A stretch of DNA of 64,000 nucleotides from CALCKU01 sp964534845 (GTDB lineage: Bacteria > Pseudomonadota > Alphaproteobacteria > Caulobacterales > Maricaulaceae), in the NCBI GenBank assembly GCA_964534845.1, contig CAZHPV010000001.1, positions 62,001 through 126,000 on the forward strand. The letters are read 5' to 3'. Position 1 is the stretch's first letter. Each line of letters begins with the position of its first letter. The notes beneath the pieces are model-generated. The model had not been told where the DNA came from. It made no database searches and worked only from the letters and a program-made list of their open reading frames with translations. Positions 52,339 through 60,913 of the stretch are shown here, in pieces. The position numbers were made by a program, and so were the translations under genes.

Positions 52339-54420
52339 ATGAGGGATTTGGGTTTGTTTTCAACGGTTTGCCGGGCCTGTTGTCTAGGCGTGATAAGCCT
52401 TGGCATGAGTGCGGAAAGCGCCCGAGCGCAGACTGTCCAGAACACCCAGACTGCCCAAAACACGCTGGCTAAGGACGAGGTGCTGTTAGTCCCTGTCATT
52501 TGGGAAGATAATCTCATTGTGACGGGTGTGTATGACGCCCCAGCTTCAACGCGTGATATCGGCGCTTCCGTGCGTTCACTTTCAGCTGGCGATCTTGAAA
52601 ACATTGCGCTTGTCCATCCGGCTGAAGCGCTCAACGGTGTGGCAGGGGTGAATATACAGCGCGGTAGTGGTCAGGAGCACCTTAGCGCCATTCGCTCTCC
52701 CGTACTGACAGGCGGGGCAGGGGCGGGAAGCTTTCTCTACCTTGAAGACGGCGTACCTTTGCGCGCGGCAGGGTTTGCGAATGTCAACGGGTTGTTCGAA
52801 GCGGGTACGGAATTTGCGGGCGGCATAGATGTTTTCAAAGGGCCGGGGCCTGCTTTTTACGGCTCAAATGCCGTGCATGGTCTAATCGGGATTAACTCAC
52901 AGCCTGTTGAGGCCCCTAATTTTTTCAGACTATTGGGGAGTACGCGCGGCCTTATCTCGGCGCAGGGGGGCTATAAGGTTACACCCAATCTACGCGCTTC
53001 GCTGTCCTTGGTACATGATGACGGGTTTCGCGCCGATAGCGGCTTTGATCAACAAAAGTTTCAACTAAAGTACCAAAATGACTTTGGCCCGTGGTCGGTT
53101 GACTGGCTAACCTCCATTGTCAATCTCAATCAGGAAACAGCCGGATTTATCGAAGGCGATGCCGCTTTTCAAGATGATGATATCCGGTTTACAAACCCCA
53201 ATCCCGAAGCGTTTCGCGATTCCAGAGTGTATCGTACGCAAGCCCGGTTTGAACGTGAGACCGATTACGGCACAGTGGCGCTAACGCCCTATGCCAGACG
53301 GATAGAGCTGGAATTTTTGCGCCATTTTGTGCCGGGTCAGGCTTTGGAAGAGAATGGACATACATCGATCGGACTGCAAAGCGCGCTTTATGATGACGGG
53401 TTTAATATCGGCATTGATGTGGAATATACGAATGGATTTTTGTTTGAGTTCCAAGAGAACCCAGATCAATTCTCTTTCGTCCAAGGTCTGCATTATGATT
53501 ACGAAGTGGACGCGGTGGTTTTAGCCGCTTACGCACAGAAGGATTTTGACTTGGGTCCGCAAACTGTTTTGGATGTTGGGGTTCGGGCGGACTATACACA
53601 TTATGCTTATGATAACCGGGCTGATGTCGGGCAATCGGGGCGGTTTATTCGTGTAGCCGATCGCAATGATGATTTTTTCACAGTTACGCCCAAGGTCAGT
53701 CTTACCCATGATGTGAATGATAAACTGGTCCTGTATGCACGGGCAGCGCGCGGGGCGCGTGCACCTCAAACCACAGACCTGTATTCCGTGCAATTACAAC
53801 AAGTCGCTGGTGAAGCCGAGGTCGAAACGCTGGATAATATAGAAGGCGGGGTGAAATATTTTGGGGATAACTGGCATGTTGAGGCGGCTTTGTATGCACA
53901 ATGGAAGGATAATTTTTTCTTTCGAAACGCAAATGGGTTCAATGTGGTAAACGGGCAGACCCGCCACCGCGGTCTTGAAGTCTCATTTTATGCCGCCTTG
54001 GCGCCTTGGCTAACCCTGTCCGGGGACGGTACGCTGGCCCGCCATACCTACGCTTTCTCTCTGGATGAGGGTAATGCGGCCAATACAATTACCGAGGGTA
54101 CGCGTGTTGATACGGCCCCTGATACCTTGGCCCAGATGCGGGCGACATTTACCCCCTTGGACAATTGGCAGGCCGAACTGGAATGGCGCCATGTCGGGGC
54201 CTATTTCACCAATCCCGGGAATACAAACCGTTATCCGGGTCATGACGCCTTTTTTCTGCGCGGTAGCTATCAGCTCTCCCCTAATTTCAACCTGTTTGGG
54301 CGCATCGATAATCTGTTTGATCTGCGCTATGCTGACAGGGCTGACTTTGCCTTTGGTGATGAACGTTTCTTCCCTGCAAGACCCCGGACTGTCTTTTTTG
54401 GCTTGTCGTCAGAGTTTTAA
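52339..54420 (+). CDS. TonB-dependent outer membrane receptor
   Basis: A 693-residue receptor. After the signal peptide (cleavage near ARAQ) comes a plug domain with ALNGVAGVNIQRGSG and SFLYLEDGVPLRAAGF, then a 22-strand barrel ending in a C-terminal aromatic (SSEF). The TonB box may be DNLIVTG near residue 55. The substrate, perhaps a siderophore, vitamin or glycan, is not clear. prfA starts 17 bases after the stop. Confidence 0.9.
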   Translation: MRDLGLFSTVCRACCLGVISLGMSAESARAQTVQNTQTAQNTLAKDEVLLVPVIWEDNLIVTGVYDAPASTRDIGASVRSLSAGDLENIALVHPAEALNGVAGVNIQRGSGQEHLSAIRSPVLTGGAGAGSFLYLEDGVPLRAAGFANVNGLFEAGTEFAGGIDVFKGPGPAFYGSNAVHGLIGINSQPVEAPNFFRLLGSTRGLISAQGGYKVTPNLRASLSLVHDDGFRADSGFDQQKFQLKYQNDFGPWSVDWLTSIVNLNQETAGFIEGDAAFQDDDIRFTNPNPEAFRDSRVYRTQARFERETDYGTVALTPYARRIELEFLRHFVPGQALEENGHTSIGLQSALYDDGFNIGIDVEYTNGFLFEFQENPDQFSFVQGLHYDYEVDAVVLAAYAQKDFDLGPQTVLDVGVRADYTHYAYDNRADVGQSGRFIRVADRNDDFFTVTPKVSLTHDVNDKLVLYARAARGARAPQTTDLYSVQLQQVAGEAEVETLDNIEGGVKYFGDNWHVEAALYAQWKDNFFFRNANGFNVVNGQTRHRGLEVSFYAALAPWLTLSGDGTLARHTYAFSLDEGNAANTITEGTRVDTAPDTLAQMRATFTPLDNWQAELEWRHVGAYFTNPGNTNRYPGHDAFFLRGSYQLSPNFNLFGRIDNLFDLRYADRADFAFGDERFFPARPRTVFFGLSSEF

Positions 54421-54437
54421 CACTCTAGTTCACGCTT

Positions 54438-55502
54438 ATGCATATATCTGACAACAAACTTGCCCAGGTGGTCGACCGGTTTGAATTGATCGAAGCTCGT
54501 ATGGGCGCGACCACTAAAAGTGACGAAATTGTCAAATTGGGCAAGGATTATGCCGAACTTAAACCTGTTGTCGAAGGTGTCAGGCGTCTGCAATCTGTTC
54601 GCTCAGAGATGGAAGACCTTGAAGCGATGTTTGCTGATCCCGAAATGGGCGCTATGGCAAAGGAAGAATGGCAAGGTTTAAAAGAGAGTTTACCCGATCT
54701 GGAACATGAGGTTTCGCTTCTTTTACTGCCAAAAGATAAAGATGATAATGCCTCTATAGTGCTTGAAATACGCGCCGGGACAGGCGGTGACGAAGCCGCT
54801 ATTTTTGCGGGTGACCTTTTTGCCATGTATAATCGATATGCGTCTTTACAGGGCTGGAAGGTAGAAATTGAAAACGATTCTGAGGCGGATATGGGCGGAT
54901 ATAAGGAAATCGTCGCCTCTATATCCGGCAATGGTGTTTACGGGAAGTTGAAGTTTGAATCCGGTGTACACCGCGTTCAGCGCGTCCCTGTCACAGAGAC
55001 ACAGGGCCGTATTCATACATCGGCTGCGACTGTAGCTGTCCTGCCGGAACCTGAAGATATTGATATAGGGTTTTCCATGAATGATGTGCGGGTCGATACA
55101 ATGCGTGCTTCGGGTGCGGGCGGGCAGCATGTCAATAAAACTGACTCGGCTGTGCGCATGACCCACATACCCACAGGTGTGGTGGTTGTGTGTGATGCAA
55201 AATCCCAGCACATGAACCGGGCAAATGCCGAGCGGCTTTTGAAGATGAAGCTTTACGATATAGAAAAACAGCGTCTTGAAAGCGAGCGGGCGGATGCCCG
55301 GAAAGGGCAGGTGGGGTCGGGGGACCGCTCTGAACGCATACGTACTTATAATTATCCGCAAGGACGGGTCACGGATCACCGTATCAACCTTACGCTTTAC
55401 AAGCTCGATAAAATCGTCGCGGGGGACGAGCTTGAAGATGTTGTCAATGCTTTGATCGCTGAAGATCAAGCCAGCCGTTTGGCCGAAATGGAAATGGGAT
55501 AA
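54438..55502 (+). CDS. prfA: Peptide chain release factor 1
   Basis: A 354-residue RF1 that reads UAA and UAG stops. The recognition tripeptide position is Pro184-Val-Thr186 in QRVPVTETQG, which fits the PxT of RF1. The catalytic GGQ is at 228-230 in SGAGGQHVNKTDSAVR. Methylation of that Gln is normally carried out by PrmC, whose gene often follows prfA but is absent here. There is no ribosome site between the TonB receptor stop and the ATG, so translational coupling may help. Confidence 0.96.
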   Translation: MHISDNKLAQVVDRFELIEARMGATTKSDEIVKLGKDYAELKPVVEGVRRLQSVRSEMEDLEAMFADPEMGAMAKEEWQGLKESLPDLEHEVSLLLLPKDKDDNASIVLEIRAGTGGDEAAIFAGDLFAMYNRYASLQGWKVEIENDSEADMGGYKEIVASISGNGVYGKLKFESGVHRVQRVPVTETQGRIHTSAATVAVLPEPEDIDIGFSMNDVRVDTMRASGAGGQHVNKTDSAVRMTHIPTGVVVVCDAKSQHMNRANAERLLKMKLYDIEKQRLESERADARKGQVGSGDRSERIRTYNYPQGRVTDHRINLTLYKLDKIVAGDELEDVVNALIAEDQASRLAEMEMG

Positions 55503-55503
55503 T

Positions 55504-56670
55504 TTATTCGATAATGCGGACTTGGCGTGTTTCGCCGGGCGTTATAATGGCATTAAAGGAAGCATTTATCTCGTCAACATTGCTGATATCGAAATAGTAT
55601 TCTGATTTGGCTAGCGCACAATCCTGAAAAATCTGACTGGACGAATTTATATTCGATGAAGGACCCGTATGCAGAGCCTGACATGTTTCATCCGTTTCGA
55701 TATCATAATTCGTGATATGACCATTGGGAGACGCGCAATCAATTAACATAGCCGCACCTGAGTCTGGGGCTTCAAAAGAAATGGCATAGACCTCAATGCC
55801 TTCTGTTTTTGCGCGGTGACAGGCGGCAATTGTGCGCTCTGTAAATGAAGGTCCGCCCGATCTGTTTAAGTGGTTGTCAACTTCGCCGTCCGTCATGATC
55901 ATCATAACTTCACGCCGGGTTTCATTCGGTTTACGGTCATCAAGCAGCATATCTACAGCGACCTCTGTTGCTTCCGCCGGCACAGTACCGTTTCCGGTTC
56001 TCAGCCTGTTGACTTGTTGGATCGTGTGTGAAGAGCCATAATCAAGAATGGCTGTAAATTGTGGCCGGTAACTTCTGTTATAGGCTGTCAGACCAGAACG
56101 CATATCTGCGCCAAGATCATTATTTTCAAAAAAATCTTCAACACTGCCTTCTAGGGCATCAATCCGTCTTTCTCCACTTTCCAGTCTTGCATTCATAGAG
56201 CCTGAAATATCCAGGACCATCATAATAGAGAGCGGGCCTGTATTTGCGCTACTGGTTGAGGCGGTACTTTTCCCGGCCATTTCTATGGGATTGACACCAA
56301 CTATGGAGGCAAAAACCGGGGTTAATTTTGCATGTACATCTACGGCGACGGCTTCTGCCGCATCGTCAAGTATAACCGTAACATTATAATCCGATAGCTT
56401 TGCATTACGATTTGATTGTTCCAAGGCAAAATTCTTAATGGCTGTCTGGGCATCTGATCCGCTTAATGCCTTATTGAGATAGACGCGATTCACCCCGAAG
56501 ACGGAGGCTTGGTCAGCCGTTTTGGTTAAAAATCTCTGCGCTGAAAACATCCGAGCAGACTCAATAGTAAGGCCTGTTCCGCCTAAAATGAGTAAGGATG
56601 ATAGCGCCGCCATTATAGAGAAATTGCCAGCTTTGTTTTTAATAAATTTGGATAGGTTAAGTTTTTTCAT
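55504..56670 (-). CDS. TadG-like vWA domain protein
   Basis: A 388-residue protein. A TadE/TadG-type N terminus (residues 10-35, GNFSIMAALSSLLILGGTGL) anchors it in the inner membrane. A von Willebrand factor A domain follows, with the MIDAS DISGSM at 154-159 and a TDGEVD-type third loop. Two C-terminal cysteines stand near YDIETDETC and FQDCAL. TadG proteins belong to Flp/Tad pilus loci, but no other tad gene is in the window, so this one may have another envelope role. Its gene ends 1 base from prfA. Confidence 0.83.
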   Translation of the reverse strand: MKKLNLSKFIKNKAGNFSIMAALSSLLILGGTGLTIESARMFSAQRFLTKTADQASVFGVNRVYLNKALSGSDAQTAIKNFALEQSNRNAKLSDYNVTVILDDAAEAVAVDVHAKLTPVFASIVGVNPIEMAGKSTASTSSANTGPLSIMMVLDISGSMNARLESGERRIDALEGSVEDFFENNDLGADMRSGLTAYNRSYRPQFTAILDYGSSHTIQQVNRLRTGNGTVPAEATEVAVDMLLDDRKPNETRREVMMIMTDGEVDNHLNRSGGPSFTERTIAACHRAKTEGIEVYAISFEAPDSGAAMLIDCASPNGHITNYDIETDETCQALHTGPSSNINSSSQIFQDCALAKSEYYFDISNVDEINASFNAIITPGETRQVRIIE

Positions 56671-56908
56671 AACACGCTCAACTTCGGCGTAGTCGAAATC
56701 CCACTAATTTATAATCTACGCCCAAGACGTTAAAGCATAAATATTTTAATATAATGCTGAAAAATATGCTTAGGGGTTTATTAATTTTTTGAACGCTGAG
56801 GCCTGATCGTCAAGGGTATCCGCGCTGTTGCTGTGCGATGTTAACCGCCTACATTTAGTCCCAGTACTAAATATTTTGCTGTCGCCCAACCGAAGATTTT
56901 CTCGGGAA

Positions 56909-56932
56909 CAAAAAACCGCGCCTCAGCGCGGT
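56909..56932 (-). terminator. Terminator of the initiator tRNA gene
   Basis: On the minus strand ACCGCGC, a TGAG loop and GCGCGGT are followed by TTTTTT. It lies 9 bases after the tRNA 3' end. Confidence 0.9.
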
Positions 56933-56940
56933 GGTTTTGT

Positions 56941-57017
<77 letters not shown>

Positions 57018-57037
57018 ATATTATCCTAAGACCTGAC

Positions 57038-57066
57038 CCTATATGTGTCGGGCGCTTATATATCAA
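57038..57066 (-). promoter_or_regulatory. Sigma-70-like promoter of the initiator tRNA
   Basis: TTGATA (minus strand, 57066-57061) and TATAGG (57043-57038) are 17 bases apart, and the tRNA starts about 20 bases after the -10. The match to consensus is good, but this is a sequence reading only. Confidence 0.5.
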
Positions 57067-57211
57067 GTTCAATATTGCAAAATTGTGAAAAATTTTCAGC
57101 TTTGCTTATGGCTCTTGAAAACGGAGGTGGCGGCCTAATGGTGCGTAAACTATTCTAATTATCATGGCTTTAGAGACTAGGGGGTTAACGCTTAGATATC
57201 CAAAATATCGT

Positions 57212-57676
57212 CTATTGAGCAGAATTTTGAAACGTTTCGGGCTTTGATTGATCTAAGGTGAAGCTTTCGTGCCATACGGTCATGATTTTTTTGACGAGTT
57301 CTTCTTGCAAGACAGGCTTGGCGATAACATCATCAAACGCATATTGTTTACAGACTTCTATGCGGTGGAACTGAACATCACCGGTTATGGCAATGATTTT
57401 GATATTAGCCCAGTCTGTCTGACTTTCGCGAATTACACGAGTCGCTTTGAGACCATCCATGATCGGCATGTGTATATCCATTAAAACTATGTCGACAGGT
57501 TGGTTTGTGAGAATGTTTACGGCTTCTTGACCGTTCCTTGCCATATAAGGCTCGGGAAAATCGTTGGCCAGAAAAATTTTTATAACCTCACGATTAACGC
57601 CGCTATCATCGACGATCATAACTTTAGGAGATCTGATATTTTCGATGCCATCGGTGAAATTCGATATTTCATTCAT
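57212..57676 (-). CDS. Single-domain response regulator
   Basis: A 154-residue CheY-like receiver. Asp23 and Asp24 bind Mg, Asp67 in VLMDIHMP is the phosphorylation site, Thr96-type ITGD and Lys119 in AKPV complete the active site. An N-terminal tail of about 16 residues and a short C-terminal tail are not an output domain. No histidine kinase is near. It probably passes phosphate in a larger phosphorelay. Confidence 0.9.
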   Translation of the reverse strand: MNEISNFTDGIENIRSPKVMIVDDSGVNREVIKIFLANDFPEPYMARNGQEAVNILTNQPVDIVLMDIHMPIMDGLKATRVIRESQTDWANIKIIAITGDVQFHRIEVCKQYAFDDVIAKPVLQEELVKKIMTVWHESFTLDQSKPETFQNSAQ

Positions 57677-57782
57677 AAAAACGTCCTCTTACGTCTCGGC
57701 TTATAAGTGAGAAGTGTGGACTAATCATAAAGATTGAAGACAAATTACGTTCAAATATGTGATATAAAAGGGAAAATTTGCT

Positions 57783-58220
57783 TTAAATTAAAATTTCCGA
57801 GCGGATTTTGGTTGCAATTTTCTCAAGTGCATCCATGTCTGCCATTTTTCCGCTGGTATGGCTCTTCATGTCGTCTTCCTTATATATCGGAATAATATGG
57901 AAATGCAGGTGAAAGACGGTTTGGCCGGCTAGGGCGCCGTTAAATTGCATTATTCGAATGCCGTCAGGTTTGAGTGCACTCTTAACGGCTTTCGCCAGTC
58001 TTTGTGTTTGCACAATAAGCGGCGTTAAATTATCTGGGGGAACATCGAGCAAATTTCGGGCTTCGGTTTTTGGTATAACCAGACAATGTCCGTGGCTTTG
58101 CGGAAAAACATCCATAAAGGCAAGGACATACTTGTCTTCGTAAAGTTTAACGCAGGGCATGTCCCCTTTTAGAATTTTTGCAAAAATATTTTCGGGATCA
58201 TAGTTTCCTATCAGGCTCAT
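57783..58220 (-). CDS. HIT-family hydrolase
   Basis: A 145-residue HINT/Fhit-fold protein. HGHCLVIPK is conserved, and the HIT triad is His104, His106 and His108 in HLHFHIIP. Such enzymes hydrolyse nucleoside phosphoramidates. It overlaps the FemAB-like stop with its ATGA and is the last gene of that unit. Confidence 0.92.
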   Translation of the reverse strand: MSLIGNYDPENIFAKILKGDMPCVKLYEDKYVLAFMDVFPQSHGHCLVIPKTEARNLLDVPPDNLTPLIVQTQRLAKAVKSALKPDGIRIMQFNGALAGQTVFHLHFHIIPIYKEDDMKSHTSGKMADMDALEKIATKIRSEILI

Positions 58221-59389
58221 TCTTTATCCTTTCCTTTGTTGTAAGGTGTGTTGCCTTTTTTAAAGGGCGTGTGCTGCGCTAAAATTTCTACATTTTGTTC
58301 AACGGCGCGGCGTTCATGTCTGAGGTAATTATCGACCGCGTCTCTTAGACCCGGATGTGCGAGATAATGGGCTGAATGGGTTGTAACGGGTTGATAGCCG
58401 CGGGCTAATTTATGTTCACCTTGCGCCCCCGCCTCCACGCGGCCAAGCCTGCGTTCAAGCGCGGCGTCAATAGCCTGATAATAACACAATTCGAAATGTA
58501 AAAAGGGCTTATAGGCCAAGCTTCCCCAATTTCGGCCATATAGGGCCTCCGAGCCTATAAAGTTGAGAGCCGCTGCAAAAGGTGTGTCGTCCTGTGAGGC
58601 AATGATGAGCAAAATATCCTCTCGCATCGTGTCTTGCAGAATAGAAAAGAAATCACGGTTTAAATAAGGACGCCCCCATTTACGCTGGCTGGTGTCGAGA
58701 TAGCAGCGGTAAAAAACATCCCAATGATGGGCTTTTAGGTCGTCTCCGGAAAGGCGTTCAATATGGATATCGCTCTGGGCGGCCTTGCGTTCTTTGCGAA
58801 TATTTTTGCGCTTTCGCGATGATAGGCTATTCAAGAAATCCTCAAAGCCGGAATAGCCGGGGTTTAAAAAATGAAATTGGCGGTCTTCGCGGTGTAAGAA
58901 ACCTGCCGCTTGTAAGACCTCTTTATCATCATCTTGTAAAAAGGTGAGATGGACGCCCGAATATTCCCATTCATGGCAGGCCTGTATCATAGCGTCCATG
59001 ACGCCGGCTTTGGCCTCCCGACTTGTCGCTAAGAGACGCGGGCCCGTTACAGGCGTAAAGGGTATGCTGCATTGCAATTTTGGATAATAGCGCGTGCCAG
59101 CCCGCTGCAAGGCGTCCGCCCAACTATGGTCGAAAACATATTCACCCTGACTGTGGGTTTTTGCATATAGGGGCGCGGCCCCGCGCGGATTGCCGTCCTT
59201 ATCTTCTAGCCAGATATGTCGCGGCGCCCAACCGGTATTTTCATGGACACATCCGCTTTCTTCAAGTGCATTTAAAAATGTCCATGTGAGGAACGGATGA
59301 TGCGACTTTGGTAGATGGGCGTTCCATTCTGACTGACTGACCTCTGAAATACGTGTCAGAATACGGGCATTGTAAATCTTGTGACTCAC
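58217..59389 (-). CDS. FemAB-like GNAT-fold protein (PF04339 type)
   Basis: A 390-residue protein of the family with two GNAT-like halves. Family signs are SHHPFLTWTFLNALEESGCV, APLYAKTHSQGEYVFDHSWADAL, FTPVTGPRLL and LNSLSSRKRKNIRKERK, with GVEAGAQGEHKLARGY-like residues near the end. Members are thought to be N-acyl or aminoacyl transferases, but a substrate is not shown. It is flanked by RidA and HIT genes on the same strand. Confidence 0.88.
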   Translation of the reverse strand: MSHKIYNARILTRISEVSQSEWNAHLPKSHHPFLTWTFLNALEESGCVHENTGWAPRHIWLEDKDGNPRGAAPLYAKTHSQGEYVFDHSWADALQRAGTRYYPKLQCSIPFTPVTGPRLLATSREAKAGVMDAMIQACHEWEYSGVHLTFLQDDDKEVLQAAGFLHREDRQFHFLNPGYSGFEDFLNSLSSRKRKNIRKERKAAQSDIHIERLSGDDLKAHHWDVFYRCYLDTSQRKWGRPYLNRDFFSILQDTMREDILLIIASQDDTPFAAALNFIGSEALYGRNWGSLAYKPFLHFELCYYQAIDAALERRLGRVEAGAQGEHKLARGYQPVTTHSAHYLAHPGLRDAVDNYLRHERRAVEQNVEILAQHTPFKKGNTPYNKGKDKE

Positions 59390-59434
59390 AGCAGGCTGTG
59401 CCCTAATATATTGATTTGGATGCTGATCTTTATT

Positions 59435-59902
59435 TTACTCGATCTCAATGATGGCATCGATTTCTACTGCGACGTCCAGAGGCAGGCTGGGCGCACTTAC
59501 AGCAAAGCGGGCATGTCGCCCTAAATCGCCAAATACATCCACCATTATATCCGAACACCCATTGATGATTGTGGGAATATCGGCCTGGGTTACGGTCGGC
59601 AGGGCCTGAACAAACCCGCCGAGTTTTACAATACGTTTAACGCGGGTAAGATCACCGTCACACGCTGCTTTCATTTGAGCGATCAGATTGAGTGCAGAAA
59701 ATTTCGCCGCGAGTTGGCCTTCTTCAATGCTGAGGTCTTCGCCAAGACGTCCAAGAATTGTAATGTCGCCGATTTTGGAAATTTGTCCCGAAATGAAAAC
59801 CAGATTACCACTTTTCACATAGGGTACATAATTAGCCACCGGCGGGCTGGCTTCGGGGAGTTCCAGACCGAGTTCTAATAGTTTCTTTTCAATCGGGTTC
59901 AT
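59435..59902 (-). CDS. RidA-family protein
   Basis: A 155-residue RidA/YjgF-fold protein of the longer YjgF-like subgroup. GNLVFISGQISKIGD and the C-terminal APSLPLDVAVEIDAIIEI are typical. RidA proteins remove reactive enamine or imine intermediates; the key Arg before APSLP is seen in RFAVSAPSLP-like context. It heads the RidA-FemAB-HIT run. Confidence 0.88.
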   Translation of the reverse strand: MNPIEKKLLELGLELPEASPPVANYVPYVKSGNLVFISGQISKIGDITILGRLGEDLSIEEGQLAAKFSALNLIAQMKAACDGDLTRVKRIVKLGGFVQALPTVTQADIPTIINGCSDIMVDVFGDLGRHARFAVSAPSLPLDVAVEIDAIIEIE

Positions 59903-59976
59903 TGCAAATTCCTAATATTATACCTTGCTTTGAGCTATCTGATTTTACAAATTGGGTCAAAGTAAAAGGCGATATT

Positions 59977-60585
59977 ATGAGTGATACTGAAATAGTCAAA
60001 TTAGGTAGGCCGGAAAAATCAAAAACGGTTTTAGAGTTTCTGGCCCTTAGACGCTCCAATCTGGCAAAACTCATGACGGGTCCGGGGCCTGACAAAGAGA
60101 GTTTAGACGGGATTTTAAAAATCGCCGCCCGTGTACCCGACCATAGAAAGCTCGCGCCGTGGCGTTTCATTGTTTTTCAGGATGAGGCGCGCAAACGCTT
60201 CGGGGAACATTTAAAGGCCCGATTTACGGAGCAAAACCCGGACGCGAACCTTAAAGCACGAGACTTTGAGGCCGCTCGCCTGCTGCGTGCACCGAGCGTG
60301 ATTGCTGTCATTTCAAGTCCGAAAGCGTGTCCGCGAGAGACCCCCATCTGGGAGCAGGAATTATCAGCAGGCGCGGTTTGTTTTAATATGCTGCTTGCGG
60401 CGCAGGCCAGCGGGTTTGCCGCGCAGTGGTTGACCGAATGGTTTGCCTATGACGATAAAATCAAAAAAGCTCTGTTTTTAGACGATCAAGAGCGGGTAGC
60501 AGGATTTATTTACTTGGGCACTGCGGTTCATGATTCTGTTGAGAGGCCACGCCCCGAAATGTCGGATATTGTTTCTGTTTACTAA
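59977..60585 (+). CDS. Nitroreductase family protein
   Basis: About 202 residues with a nitroreductase fold (flavin dimer). RRSNLAKLMTGPGPDKE, RVPDHRKLAPWRFIV and QASGFAAQWLTEW are present, and the ending IYLGTA agrees with the family. The ATG at 59977 has AAAAGG 8 bases upstream; a longer frame from 59902 overlaps the ridA start and is less likely. The substrate is not known. Confidence 0.87.
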   Translation: MSDTEIVKLGRPEKSKTVLEFLALRRSNLAKLMTGPGPDKESLDGILKIAARVPDHRKLAPWRFIVFQDEARKRFGEHLKARFTEQNPDANLKARDFEAARLLRAPSVIAVISSPKACPRETPIWEQELSAGAVCFNMLLAAQASGFAAQWLTEWFAYDDKIKKALFLDDQERVAGFIYLGTAVHDSVERPRPEMSDIVSVY

Positions 60586-60913
60586 CTCTTAATTTTCGAC
60601 CCGTTAAGCGGTTGTTTTTTATAAAAATTATTCAATTTTTATTCAAAAGCAGACATGGACTCAAATTGTTTAGGTTCTATTCATATTGTACTCTCTAATA
60701 GAACAATGGTTAACACATTAGTGGAAACCCGAACCCCGCCGTCACCAAGCGCCCCGTGTGACGCGGGGTTCACTTTTTCTGGATATAGTAAAGTTTTTGA
60801 CGCCTTTTCCTAATATTTCTGATATGCAGGAAAAGCTGGATTATGACCGCCTTATGGGTTAGGGCGCTTGTGATCTTTAGTCTCAACGCCATTGAATAGA
60901 ACGGGCGCATGTT
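60586..60913. other. 328-bp intergenic region with repeats and a terminator-like hairpin
   Basis: An 8-bp inverted repeat GTTCTATT / AATAGAAC (60674-60681 and 60697-60704) is followed by GGTTAACACAT (60708-60718) and a long GC-rich hairpin (60731-60771) with a T-run. A further AATAGAAC is at 60895-60902, just before the MBL gene. An ATG at 60706 opens a 35-codon frame over the hairpin, which I do not trust as a protein. A small transcript ending at the hairpin is possible. Confidence 0.4.
60731..60779 (+). terminator. GC-rich terminator-like hairpin
   Basis: GAACCCCGC pairs perfectly with GCGGGGTTC, extended by GTCAC/GTGAC with a bulged C, and followed by CACTTTTTC. It lies about 146 bases after the nitroreductase stop, so it could end either that mRNA or a short RNA made in the gap. 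Confidence 0.75.
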
